Source: Bisporella sp. PMI_857
Lineage: Eukaryota > Ascomycota > Leotiomycetes > Helotiales > Helotiaceae
Reading direction: 5' to 3'
NCBI GenBank assembly: GCA_021307315.1
Contig: JAJSPD010000046.1
Coordinates: forward strand, 62,001-126,000
Length of the DNA: 64,000 nt
Below the pieces are notes generated by a model that saw only the letters and a program-made list of their open reading frames with translations, was not told the origin of the DNA and searched no databases. A program made the position numbers and the translations under genes. Positions 21,438-32,820 of this stretch are shown here, in pieces. Numbering within the stretch: position 1 is the stretch's first letter; each line of letters begins with the position of its first letter.

Positions 21438-24400
21438 ATGGGGATGTCTACGAGCCATGAAGTAGTGGTGACACCTGATCTACATTCAACAAAGCAGGGT
21501 GTGAAAAGTGAACGTATGAAAATCTTCATTCTGATCAGGAAGGCTACAAATTCTGGGGTTTCTTAGAAGGCTGTAGCATCGAACCATTTTCTAACGAAGA
21601 CTAATAGTACTTGCCACACTCTTCAAAACGATATTGGAAAAGTTCGCAGATACAGATGCATTCATTAAAGCAGAGTCACCTACCTTTTTCCTCGTCTATG
21701 CGCACGATAACCCTTCCATCGGGGAGGCAGATGCGGCATTGGCTCGAGAGCTAATCTTTTGGCTGAACGTCCTTCGATCGAAGGTGATTTCCGACCGATC
21801 ACTGTCATTGGAACCTTGGGTTACTCGCGAGGACAACGATACTGCACATGATATACTCTCGAACCAATTCTGCCTGCTACCAAAGAGCGGCAATGCGGAG
21901 AGTGTCGATAACATCAGTAGGGTTGACAAAGTCATCCTATGCTGCTCAGAGGTTCTGCAAAGCTACCACGAGGACATACGCATGAAGGCATATACCCAGG
22001 CCATCAAAGACTTCTATACTAGTGCAAAAAGAGATCTTAGGAGTACTGATGACGTCAAAAAAGGGATAGAGAGAATCGTGAGAACATACCAATACCAAGA
22101 AGGTTTTCATCATGTGCTAACAGAATTGGCCTTTCTCGAAATCCGAACTATTCAAGAGGACGGGCATCACGGTATCATCCCAGTCGTATTTAACGGAGGC
22201 GGCATCAAACCTCTACCGTTCTTCAACAGCGGGGTTCCCCTGTGGCTTAAACTGCGGGAACATTCCAAATCAATGATCCACGAATGCCAAGCCTTACACA
22301 GGTTACTTTTCAATCTTCTGCGTCAAATCTATACAGATAAATGCGCATTCATCGACGCATTTAATGACTGCTATGAGAAGTGTGCTAAGATGCTTTCGCC
22401 TGTATCAGCCTTACCCTCGCGAAAGGAATTCGACGGCTTAGTATCCGTCGAGATTAAATTGACGGTGGACCGACTGATTAAACGTGGCCTTGCTGTGATA
22501 CGGACGGGTTAGTTCAATACTCTTGTTCTTTAGAGCCTAGCTGACTTCATGCCTTAGCCACCGTCGGCAAATATTCTAAGGCTGCCCTTGACCCCTGCCT
22601 TAGATCTTTGGCTTACCCAGAAATGAACTATCGACGGCAGGACACGAAACGCGCTCACGCAAATACATGCGGCTGGATTACATGCCATCAATCTTATATT
22701 GATTGGCTCAGGGAAGGTTCTGGGATTCTCTGGATCAAGGGCAAGCCAGGATCGGGGAAATCGACCTTGATGGAAGCTCTCCTCCGAGACTATGAGAAGC
22801 AAGCTGTTTATAGGGAGTCCATTCAACTTTCGTTCTTCTTCCATGGCCGCGGTACGGCACTGCAGAAAAGTCGACTTGGAATGTTTCGATCTCTCTTGCA
22901 TCAATTGTTAATAAAGGCGCCGGGAGCCGGAGCGGAAATCCAGCGCGCATTTGAAGAGAGATCTCAAACCCAAGGAAACTCAGGAAGGGATTGGAACTGG
23001 CATGTCAATGAGCTCCGTGATTTTTTCATATCTGCTGTTGCGAGCGTCGCGAAAGCACAACCCGTCAATATCTTTGTTGACGCACTAGACGAGGCCGACG
23101 ATGGTACGGATGGTCAACATACGAGTTACGAGATCGTGGTGGATTTCCACAAATTTAGTGGTTGCCTAGATAGGACTCAGCTTCGATCTACCATTTGCTT
23201 CTCCTGCCGCCACTTTCCTGCACCAAGAATAAACCAAAGGTGGGAAATTTTGGTTGAGAAAGAGAACCACGCAGATATATCGACTTATGTTTGTGACGAG
23301 CTCAGCAGGAGCCTTTCCGCTAGTACAGAAAAACAACATGTGGGGGAATGGCAAGAAACCATAGTAAAGGAAGCACATGGGGTATTCCAGTGGGCCGCAC
23401 TTGTGGTTGGTATGATAGTCAAATGGTACAACCATGGTAAGTTACCGAGAGAGATAAGGAAGTTGTTAGCAGAGGTTCCTAAAGAGCTGGGCGAAGTCTA
23501 TAAACATATATTGACCGTTATCGACAAAGAGGACGATCAGCAAACCTTACGCCTCATGCGATGGGTACTTCTCGCTGAGCGCCCTTTAACCGTGGAGGAA
23601 GGACGCTTCGCTATGTATCTGTCAGACAAAGAAATACTTGCCCCCGAGTCCTCAGAATTGGAGTTGCCAACGATTGATATGATAGTAAAACAAATCGTCA
23701 GTCTCTCTGGCGGCCTTATAGAATGCAAGGAACACAAGGGAAGTCAGATCATCCAGTTTATTCACCAATCTGTCAATGACTTTCTATCGCGGGAAGGCCT
23801 TGGACTCCTCGACGTGACCTCTCGTGAGAACTCGATTGGACAAGGTCATCATCAATTATCACTTATTTGTGCAAATTACATGAAACTTACAGAAATGGGC
23901 AACTTGAATGAGTTTAGTATAGATGCTATCAAGGCCCGGCTTCCGTTCATGGATTATGCTGCAAAATCTTGGTTCTTACATGCCGAAAAAGCTGAGACAC
24001 GAGGGGTTCCACAGGATTATCTTTTACCTTTAAGTCAGCATTGTCCGAAAGTGCTTCAGCACTGGGTCATGTTGTATAGAATGCTTGATCATAGTAATTA
24101 TTCTCCACGGAGACCTGACCGCAATTCAACCATGCTCCATATTGCGTCTGGTGCGAATCTTTTAACCGTTGTGAAGGGTTTGCTATCAACAGCCGCTTAT
24201 CTTGAACAAATGGATGGCTCTGGAAACCGAGCACTTCACCATGCGTCTCGTTGGGGTCATGCAAAAATAGTTAAAGTACTACTGGATGCAGGTGCTATGA
24301 TTGACGCACAGAACCACAGCAAATGTACAGCACTTGAGCGAGCAGCAGCAAACGGGCACGAAGAAGTAGTCCCATTGCTGCTTGCAACTGGTGCCGAGGT

Positions 24401-27400
24401 CAACAAACAGACTGGAGCAACTGGGAGTGCTCTATACGGATCTGCAGTGAAAGGGAGTATAGCTATAGTGAAAGTCCTACTCGACCACAAGGCCGAAGTC
24501 AACGCTCAAGGCGGACACTATGGCAACGCTCTCCAAGCTGCAGCATATGGAGGCCATCAAGCAATCGTGCAGCTGCTTCTTGACAACAAGGCCGAGGTCA
24601 ACGCTCAAGGGGGAGAGTATGGCAACGCTTTCCAAGCTGCAGCATGGAGGGGCCATCAAGCAATCGTGCAGCTGCTTCTTGACAACAAGGCCGAGGTCAA
24701 CGCTCAAGGGGGAGAGTATGGCAACGCTCTCCAAGCTGCAGCATATGGGGGCCATCAAGCAATCGTGCAGCTGCTTCTTGACAACAAGGCCGAGGTCAAC
24801 GCTCAAGGCGGAGAGTATGGCAACGCTCTCCAAGCTGCAGCATATGGGGAGAATCAAGCAATCGTGCAGCTGCTTCTTGACAACAAGGCCGAGGTTAACG
24901 CTCAAGGGGGAAAGTTTGGCAACGCTTTCCAAGCTGCAGCATATGGGGACAATCAAGCAATCGTGCAGCTGCTTCTTGACAACAAGGCCGAGGTCAACGC
25001 TCAAGGTGGAAAGTTTGGCAACGCTTTCCAAGCTGCAGCATGTGGGGGCCATCAAGCAATCGTGCAGCTGCTTCTTGACAACAAGGCCGAGATCAACGCT
25101 CAAGGGGGAGAGTATGGCAACGCTCTCCAAGCTGCAGCATGTGGGGGCCATCAAGCAATCGTGCAGCTGCTTCTTGACAACAAGGCCGAGATCAACACTC
25201 AAGGCGGACACTTTGGAAACGCTCTCCAAGCTGCAGCATGTGGGGGCCATCAAGCAATCGTGCAGCTGCTTCTTGACAACAAGGCCGAGGTCAACGCTCA
25301 AGGCGGAATGTATGGCAACGCTCTCCAAGCTGCAGCATGGAGGGGCCATCAAGCAATCGTGCAGCTGCTTCTTGACAACAAGGCCGAGATCAACACTCAA
25401 GGGGGAGAGTATGGCAACGCTCTCCAAGCTGCAGCATATGGGGGCCATCAAGCAATCGTGCAGCTGCTTCTTGACAACAAGGCCGAGATCAACACTCAAG
25501 GGGGAGAGTATGGCAACGCTCTCCAAGCTGCAGCATATGGGGGCCATCAAGCAATCGTGCAGCTGCTTCTTGACAACAAGGCCGAGATCAACGCTCAAGG
25601 CGGACACTTTGGCAACGCTCTCCAAGCTGCAGCATGTGGGGGCCATCAAGCAATCGTGCAGCTGCTTCTTGACAACAAGGCCGAGGTCAACGCTCAAGGC
25701 GGAATGTATGGCAACGCTCTCCAAGCTGCAGCATGGAGGGGCCATCAAGCAATCGTGCAGCTGCTTCTTGACAACAAGGCCGAGATCAACACTCAAGGGG
25801 GAGAGTATGGCAACGCTCTCCAAGCTGCAGCATATGGGGGCCATCAAGCAATCGTGCAGCTGCTTCTTGACAACAAGGCCGAGATCAACACTCAAGGCGG
25901 ACACTTTGGCAACGCTCTCCAAGCTGCAGCATATGGGGGCCATCAAGCAATCGTGCAGCTGCTTCTTGACAACAAGGCCGAGGTCAACGCTCAAGGCGGA
26001 ATGTATGGCAACGCTCTCCAAGCTGCAGCATGGAGGGGCCATCAAGCAATCGTGCAGCTGCTTCTTGACAACAAGGCCGAGATCAACACTCAAGGGGGAG
26101 AGTATGGCAACGCTCTCCAAGCTGCAGCATATGGGGGCCATCAAGCAATCGTGCAGCTGCTTCTTGACAACAAGGCCGAGATCAACACTCAAGGCGGACA
26201 CTTTGGCAACGCTCTCCAAGCTGCAGCATATGGGGGCCATCAAGCAATCGTGCAGCTGCTTCTTGACAACAAGGCCGAGGTCAACGCTCAAGGCGGAATG
26301 TATGGCAACGCTCTCCAAGCTGCAGCATGGAGGGGCCATCAAGCAATCGTGCAGCTGCTTCTTGACAACAAGGCCGAGATCAACACTCAAGGGGGAGAGT
26401 ATGGCAACGCTCTCCAAGCTGCAGCATATGGGGGCCATCAAGCAATCGTGCAGCTGCTTCTTGACAACAAGGCCGAGATCAACACTCAAGGCGGACACTT
26501 TGGAAACGCTCTCCAAGCTGCAGCATATGGGGGCCATCAAGCAATCGTGCAGCTGCTTCTTGACAACAAGGCCGAGGTCAACGCTCAAGGCGGAATGTAT
26601 GGCAACGCTCTCCAAGCTGCAGCATGGAGGGGCCATCAAGCAATCGTGCAGCTGCTTCTTGACAACAAGGCCGAGATCAACACTCAAGGCGGACACTTTG
26701 GAAACGCTCTCCAAGCTGCAGCATATGGGGGCCATCAAGCAATCGTGCAGCTGCTTCTTGACAACAAGGCCGAGATCAACGCTCAAGGGGGAGAGTATGG
26801 CAACGCTCTCCAAGCTGCAGCATATGGGGGCCATCAAGCAATCGTGCAGCTGCTTCTTGACAACAAGGCCGAGGTCAACGCTCAAGGGGGAGAGTATGGC
26901 AACGCTCTCCAAGCTGCAGCATATGGGGGCCATCAAGCAATCGTGCAGCTGCTTCTTGACAACAAGGCCGAGGTCAACGCTCAAGGCGGAGAGTATGGCA
27001 ACGCTCTCCAAGCTGCAGCATATGGGGAGAATCAAGCAATCGTGCAGCTGCTTCTTGACAACAAGGCCGAGGTCAACGCTCAAGGCGGAATGTATGGCAA
27101 CGCTCTCCAAGCTGCAGCATGGAGGGGCCATCAAGCAATCGTGCAGCTGCTTCTTGACAACAAGGCCGAGGTTAACGCTCAAGGGGGAAAGTTTGGCAAC
27201 GCTTTCCAAGCTGCAGCATATGGGGACAATCAAGCAATCGTGCAGCTGCTTCTTGACAACAAGGCCGAGGTCAACGCTCAAGGTGGAAAGTTTGGCAACG
27301 CTTTCCAAGCTGCAGCATGTGGGGGCCATCAAGCAATCGTGCAGCTGCTTCTTGACAACAAGGCCGAGATCAACGCTCAAGGGGGAGAGTATGGCAACGC

Positions 27401-29597
27401 TCTCCAAGCTGCAGCATGTGGGGGCCATCAAGCAATCGTGCAGCTGCTTCTTGACAACAAGGCCGAGATCAACACTCAAGGCGGACACTTTGGAAACGCT
27501 CTCCAAGCTGCAGCATGTGGGGGCCATCAAGCAATCGTGCAGCTGCTTCTTGACAACAAGGCCGAGGTCAACGCTCAAGGCGGAATGTATGGCAACGCTC
27601 TCCAAGCTGCAGCATGGAGGGGCCATCAAGCAATCGTGCAGCTGCTTCTTGACAACAAGGCCGAGATCAACACTCAAGGGGGAGAGTATGGCAACGCTCT
27701 CCAAGCTGCAGCATATGGGGGCCATCAAGCAATCGTGCAGCTGCTTCTTGACAACAAGGCCGAGATCAACACTCAAGGCGGACACTTTGGAAACGCTCTC
27801 CAAGCTGCAGCATATGGGGGCCATCAAGCAATCGTGCAGCTGCTTCTTGACAACAAGGCCGAGGTCAACGCTCAAGGCGGAATGTATGGCAACGCTCTCC
27901 AAGCTGCAGCATGGAGGGGCCATCAAGCAATCGTGCAGCTGCTTCTTGACAACAAGGCCGAGATCAACACTCAAGGCGGACACTTTGGAAACGCTCTCCA
28001 AGCTGCAGCATATGGGGGCCATCAAGCAATCGTGCAGCTGCTTCTTGACAACAAGGCCGAGATCAACGCTCAAGGGGGAGAGTATGGCAACGCTCTCCAA
28101 GCTGCAGCATGTGGGGGCCATCAAGCAATCGTGCAGCTGCTTCTTGACAACAAGGCCGAGGTCAACGCTCAAGGGGGAGAGTATGGCAACGCTCTCCAAG
28201 CTGCAGCATATGGGGGCCATCAAGCAATCGTGCAGCTGCTTCTTGACAACAAGGCCGAGGTCAACGCTCAAGGCGGAGAGTATGGCAACGCTCTCCAAGC
28301 TGCAGCATATGGGGAGAATCAAGCAATCGTGCAGCTGCTTCTTGACAACAAGGCCGAGGTCAACGCTCAAGGCGGACACTTTGGAAACGCTCTCCAAGCT
28401 GCAGCATATGGGGAGAATCAAGCGATCGTGCAGCTGCTTCTTGACAACAAGGCCGAGGTCAACGCTCAAGGCGGAGAGTATGGCAACGCTCTCCAAGCTG
28501 CAGCATATGGGGAGAATCAAGCAATCGTGCAGCTGCTTCTTGACAACAAGGCCGAGGTCAACGCTCAAGGCGGACACTTTGGAAACGCTCTCCAAGCTGC
28601 AGCATATGGGGAGAATCAAGCAATCGTGCAGCTGCTTCTTGACAACAAGGCCGAGGTCAACGCTCAAGGCGGAATGTATGGCAACGCTCTCCAAGCTGCA
28701 GCATATGGGGAGAATCAAGCAATTGTGAGGCTGCTTCTTGACAACAATGCCGAGGTTAACGCCGAGGGCGGAAATTTTGGCAACGCTCTCCAAGCTGCAG
28801 CATATTGGGGCAATCAAGCAATCGTGCAGCTGCTTCTTGACAACAAAGCTGAGGTTAACGTTCAAGGCGGAATGTATGGCAACGCTTTCCAAGCTGCAGC
28901 ATATGGAGGCCATCAAGCAATCGTGCGGCTGCTCCTCCATAAAGGCGCCAGTATCATTCGCCAAGACAACCAGGGCCGATGCCCAATTCAGCTTGCTATC
29001 AGAGGAAATCACGATACGCTGATAGATCTCCTCTTAGCTAAGATTGGGACACCAGATTGGAATTATCAAGACCAACAAGGCTGCTCGGCCCTGCATTTTG
29101 CTGCCTCTGGTGGCTCGGACCGGACCGTACAAGTGATCCTGAGATCCGATGTGGACATTAATCTTCCGGACACGTGCGGCTGGACGCCACTTCATTGGGC
29201 TTGTCGAAGTGGTAATCGTAAGACTGTACAGACGCTGAAAGATTCTGGAGCGGATTCGAACCGAAAAGATATGAAAGGCTGGACGCCGCTAGATGTAGCC
29301 ATGTTTTGCCGGAATGATTCATTGGGTGACCTTCTCCTGGAGGAAACAAATCGAACAGAACCAAACCAAGCGATCACCAAGCCTGGCGAGCGTCAAGATT
29401 ACTCCTGTAGCTCTTGTTATCATGTAAGTCATGTCTTTACAAGATTATGTGCAACAGCTAATCAATCTTGTCAGGATATATATGGTAGCCGTTATAACTG
29501 CAAAAAATGCGGCTTTTTCGATCTTTGTTTTAGGTGTATCACGGACGCGGACCGGATTCATGAGCCGGGTCATGGTTTTGTGGAGATTGATAGTTGA
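21438..29597 (+). CDS. Giant NLR: TIR/SEFIR-like, NACHT, about 52 ankyrin repeats, ZZ finger
   Basis: Exons 21438-21513, 21608-22507, 22558-29423 and 29475-29597 give about 2,654 aa. All junctions keep frame: GTATGA donor with 94-bp intron, GTTAGT with 50 bp, GTAAGT with 51 bp. The last intron is stop-free, so it is easily misread as coding. Domains: residues about 45-320, an N-terminal domain with PTFFLVYAHDN and VDKVILCCSEVLQ, resembling TIR/SEFIR boxes; NACHT with Walker A GKPGSGKST near 386 and Walker B IFVDALDEA near 497; ankyrin repeats about 850-2580; and a ZZ finger (C-x2-C, GSRYNCKKC, FDLCFRC, two His) at the end. Fungal NLRs are cytosolic sensors that oligomerise and trigger incompatibility or cell death. 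The ligand is unknown. The first exon is the least certain. Confidence 0.85.
24477..28950 (+). repeat. 45-unit 99-bp coding repeat array (ankyrin)
   Basis: The landmark TATGGCAACGC-type start recurs from 24519 to 28875, exactly 44 x 99 bp apart, so there are 45 units. Most of each unit is invariant at the DNA level, including a core with CAAGCAATCGTGCAGCTGCT. Variation is confined to a few codons. Every unit is 99 bp, so copy number changes keep the frame. Older, diverged ankyrin repeats flank the array on both sides (about 24130-24476 and 28951-29340). Confidence 0.97.
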
Positions 29598-29661
29598 ACT
29601 TCTAAGTACAATCATGTCCGACAAAGTCATGTGGACTGGCGACAATTATTAAAACGTCTAT

Positions 29662-30108
29662 TTAGTAATTGATATATACTGTTAACGCTGGAACAGAACC
29701 ATGATGCCAATAACGAGATCCATTGTCCGTTGAACAATGAGACACGAGTGGGTGCTCTCCTGAGTCGTGGTTAAGCATGGCTGAGAGCTCTTCAAACTGG
29801 AGGCCCGACGGGGAAAAGCAATACTCGACACTAGTGTCGGCATACACAGAGCGATCAGCTCTGTCATCACACAAACGCGCACCGGCAAGATCGGCATACG
29901 CGCGTAGTTGCATGCTATCAACAAAGCCGACGCCGACCAATGCCAATATAGCCGTGGACCTCAGACGGTACGCCACATTCTCTCGAGTGTAGAGGGTGGG
30001 CCGGATGAGCGACACCAAATGTGGGCAGGCAAGCGACCATGTGTAAACATCAACCGCATCCTCTGTAGCCCTCAATGGCAGTACAAGCAGCAAAGAGTTG
30101 AATCCCAT
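29662..30108 (-). CDS. Hypothetical protein, uncertain
   Basis: A 149-codon minus-strand frame from an ATG near 30108 to 29662, convergent with the NLR (65 bp between stops). It has some protein character (hydrophobic N-terminus, Leu/Ala/Asp-rich middle), but no motif or splice support. The frame also stays open to an ATG at 30153, through the palindromes. No family recognised. Confidence 0.25.
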   Translation of the reverse strand: MGFNSLLLVLPLRATEDAVDVYTWSLACPHLVSLIRPTLYTRENVAYRLRSTAILALVGVGFVDSMQLRAYADLAGARLCDDRADRSVYADTSVEYCFSPSGLQFEELSAMLNHDSGEHPLVSHCSTDNGSRYWHHGSVPALTVYINY

Positions 30109-30124
30109 GATCACGTGCCACTGA

Positions 30125-30176
30125 GTCACCTGCCTAGTAGGCAGGTGACACATGAGGATACTGCCTAGTAGGCAGT
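30125..30176. repeat. Two nested palindromes with core CTGCCTAGTAGGCAG
   Basis: 30125-30149 is a 25-base palindrome (12-base arms GTCACCTGCCTA around one base). 30160-30176 repeats the inner core as a 17-base palindrome. Downstream (30180-30300) is a TATA-like stretch and a segment ending near TTCCAACTC that could be a solo LTR, but no boundary or target duplication could be set. Confidence 0.75.
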
Positions 30177-30815
30177 CGATAGCAATAGGTAGATAGAGGA
30201 GCTACTACTACTATAAAGTAGCTGTATATCTCCTCATAGATAGTGAATCATCACACTTGTATCCCCATTTCAGAGTTCCAACTCAAAGATGATCCTCACG
30301 ACGGGACTGTTAGAACAATTCCGGGCAGTCCTATCCACCGTACTTAAGTATACGGAGCATTAAGTGATTATTAATATATAGAACTAAAGGAGGGCCAGGA
30401 AAGGTCAGACAAGTACATAGAAGTAGAACAGTTATTAGATCTATGGGTATAGGCGCAACCTGCGCAGCTAAAAGGTGCAAGAAGCTGCCGGAACAGGACA
30501 GCTTGGTTTCTGGAATCGAGAAGTAGGAGCACCTGTACTTATAGCTGTACGCTACACAGCTGCTACTAGGGCGAGAAGCGAGGTCTATATAGTTGGTGGG
30601 CTCTCCAAAGGAGCCTATTGTGCGTAACGCCTGCCCCTCATGCCTCCTGAGCTTAGTCTCGAGCTTCGTATATGCGAGTGGCCGCCTTGTCATGTGGCTA
30701 CCGTGACAAGAATAAAGATAAGGCAAGGCTGATAGAAATAGTTCTTGGCGAAGCTCGCTTGTATTCCTTAACGATAGAGCTAGATAGAAATCGCCTCTTC
30801 AAACAAAAGATTAGC
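30177..30815. other. Intergenic region, no clear gene
   Basis: A 131-codon minus-strand frame (30331-30726) lacks protein character. Possible LTR-like remnant at the left edge. Confidence 0.3.
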
Positions 30816-31470
30816 AGATACCACTACAAAAAAGTCAAATGTACAAAGCACGAGCCTGCCTGCCCACTGGGAAATACCCTTCTTGCTTATATCTTCCTAG
30901 GAATAGTCATTAATACCTCATCTGGAGCATGACCATCACCAGCCTTGGCGGAAGGGCAGATCAGAAAACTCCTGGTCCGAGCCCACCAACTCTACTTAAG
31001 CTTTGTATAGTACTGCATCTTGATCGCGGCTAAAGTTCGCTGTAGCGTCTGTTGCTGGAAAGCAAGACCGATCTCCTCCCATGAGTATCCCTCCTTCTTC
31101 ATTTCCAATATTTTCTCGTTCTCATTTGCTGTCCAAGGGACACGTGTTCTCTTCGCTTGTAATGTCACTGGCGGAACCTGGCATGCAGCTGCTCGTGTCG
31201 ATTTCCGTTTAATGCCTCTTTTCTCAATATGTGACGGTGCTTGATGTATCTTGGAATGCGCAGCAGCGTCGTGATTGGTGCCCAATGCGTTGAGGTCAAT
31301 CGGCAATGAAGGCGTTCCGAGGTCGATGGTAGTTTGAACTCAAGGTTGTAGGTTGTCTCACTCCCGATCTTGGTGTATTTGAGAAAGCCTTGGAGGGGCC
31401 ATTCTTGATACTCAGCAAACGGTACCTCCTTTGTCGCCGCAGTTATGGAGTTATACTTGTAACGTCTCAC
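30816..31470 (-). pseudogene. Second Myb/SANT-like copy, truncated and frameshifted
   Basis: The segment parallels the gene at 31799-32767, including its 3' flank (shared GATACCACTACAAAAA at about 30818 and 31708). Two frames overlap near 31300: the upstream one carries FAEYQEWPLQGFLKYTKIG, the downstream one the Myb-like domain TRVPWTANENEKILEMKKEG ending MQYYTKLK. A one-base shift between them breaks the protein. The N-terminal 150 or so codons are absent. Confidence 0.75.
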
Positions 31471-31798
31471 TTCCTAGTGAGGTGCAGTGTCTAGTCTATT
31501 TCATATATACCATACCAACCAACGAGCCTCAAGCCCAGCTACCTAGGCTTAAGGCTACCTAGTACGTTACAGTCTAGTCGTTTTTTCGATTGCATACAAA
31601 AAATATATATGATTCAGATAAAATCTAATAAAGCTCCGAATAAAAATAATGCATATATGTTTTCAAAAAGGATCGCGTGTATACCGTAACTATATGGCTC
31701 GATAGATACCACTACAAAAACGTCAAATGTACAAAGTACGAAAAAATATCCGTCCCGCTTATGTCTTCCCACGAATAGCCATCAGCCGTCCACCTGCT

Positions 31799-32767
31799 CT
31801 ACGTAAGCTTTGTATAGTACTGCATCTTGATCGCACCTAGAGTCCGCTGTGACGTCTGTTGCCGGAAAGCAAGACCGATCTTCTCCCATGAATACCCCTC
31901 CTTCTTCATTTCCAATATCTTCTCGCTCTCTTCTGCTGTCCAAGGGATACGTGTTCTTTTCGCTTGTAATGTCACTGGCGGAACCCGGCATGCAGCCGCT
32001 CGTGTCGATTTCTGCTCAACGCTTTGTTTTTTAATTTGTAACGGTGCTTGATGCATCTTGGAATGCGCAGCAGCGTCGTGATTGTTGTCCGATGCGTTAA
32101 GGCCGATCGGCAAGTGAAAGTGTCCGGAGATCGATGGCAGTTTGAACTCAAAGTTGTATGTCGTTTCATTTCCGACCTTAGTGCATTTGAGAAAGCCTTG
32201 GAAAGGCCATTCCTGATACTCAGCAAATAGTACTTCTTCTGTTGCCGCAGACGGACTCGGAAAAGGTCGCGAGACATGGCGGTGGCTATTATTGACAAAA
32301 GTTGATGGGCATCCATTATCGGCCTCCTGGATTTGCACGTCGCCAATCTCAGGTGAAGTGGTCGATAGCCCTACCTGGGGACTATGCTGTCTGAGGCGGA
32401 GCTCTGAGGTGTGCCTGCGACAGGTGGTTGGAGTCGTAACGGGTGCAGCGCGTGGTTTTCGCCGTTTTGCAGGTCGTGGGCTTTCATCCCCAGTATCGCA
32501 GATATTGTGATCATCATCAATGTTCACGGAATGGTGGGTTTCGCTGCTGGTCAAAATATGCGTGTCTTGGTGCCCTCGTTTCCCCTCCCGCTGCTCCGTC
32601 TCGGGATCGCCGCTCTGTACCAGCCCAGGTGGAGAAAAGGAACTTCGAGAGATTCTTGAAGTATAACAGTGCTCGTCGTTGGTCAGAGCCGCTGGATGCT
32701 GGGGATGGGTCTTAGATTGTGCTCGACTCAAGGAGTCGGTGGAAGACGCTGTTTCAAGACGCGTTCC
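31799..32767 (-). CDS. Myb/SANT-like DNA-binding protein, 5' end uncertain
   Basis: The minus-strand frame, open from just after a TAA near 32768 to the stop at 31799, encodes about 320 aa. It has a Ser/Arg-rich, probably disordered N-terminus with PAKRRKPRAAP as a candidate nuclear signal, then a middle motif LFAEYQEWPFQGFLKCTKVG. The C-terminal Myb/SANT-like domain has RIPWTAEESEKILEMKKEGY and ends MQYYTKLT. There is no ATG at the head of the frame. In the duplicate at 20.5 kb the TAA is CAA and the frame runs further 5', so this copy may be inactivated by a C-to-T stop, or start from a spliced 5' exon. It lies directly downstream of the acidic protein gene on the same strand. Confidence 0.6.
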   Translation of the reverse strand, partial: GTRLETASSTDSLSRAQSKTHPQHPAALTNDEHCYTSRISRSSFSPPGLVQSGDPETEQREGKRGHQDTHILTSSETHHSVNIDDDHNICDTGDESPRPAKRRKPRAAPVTTPTTCRRHTSELRLRQHSPQVGLSTTSPEIGDVQIQEADNGCPSTFVNNSHRHVSRPFPSPSAATEEVLFAEYQEWPFQGFLKCTKVGNETTYNFEFKLPSISGHFHLPIGLNASDNNHDAAAHSKMHQAPLQIKKQSVEQKSTRAAACRVPPVTLQAKRTRIPWTAEESEKILEMKKEGYSWEKIGLAFRQQTSQRTLGAIKMQYYTKLT

Positions 32768-32820
32768 ATTAGCAAATTATTCCCCAAAAATTTCTAAAAA
32801 CGGGGAGGTTGGTGGTGTAA

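Noticed and set aside
24477..28950. Regular repeats resembling a CRISPR array
   Set aside because: Units are contiguous 99-bp coding repeats with no spacers, inside a eukaryotic gene.
24477..29012. A 1,511-codon open frame antisense to the NLR repeats, and a 1,402-codon frame at 24520-28728 on the same strand
   Set aside because: Both exist because a 99-bp unit free of stops in those frames was copied 45 times. They have no start context, no family and no sequence beyond the repeats.
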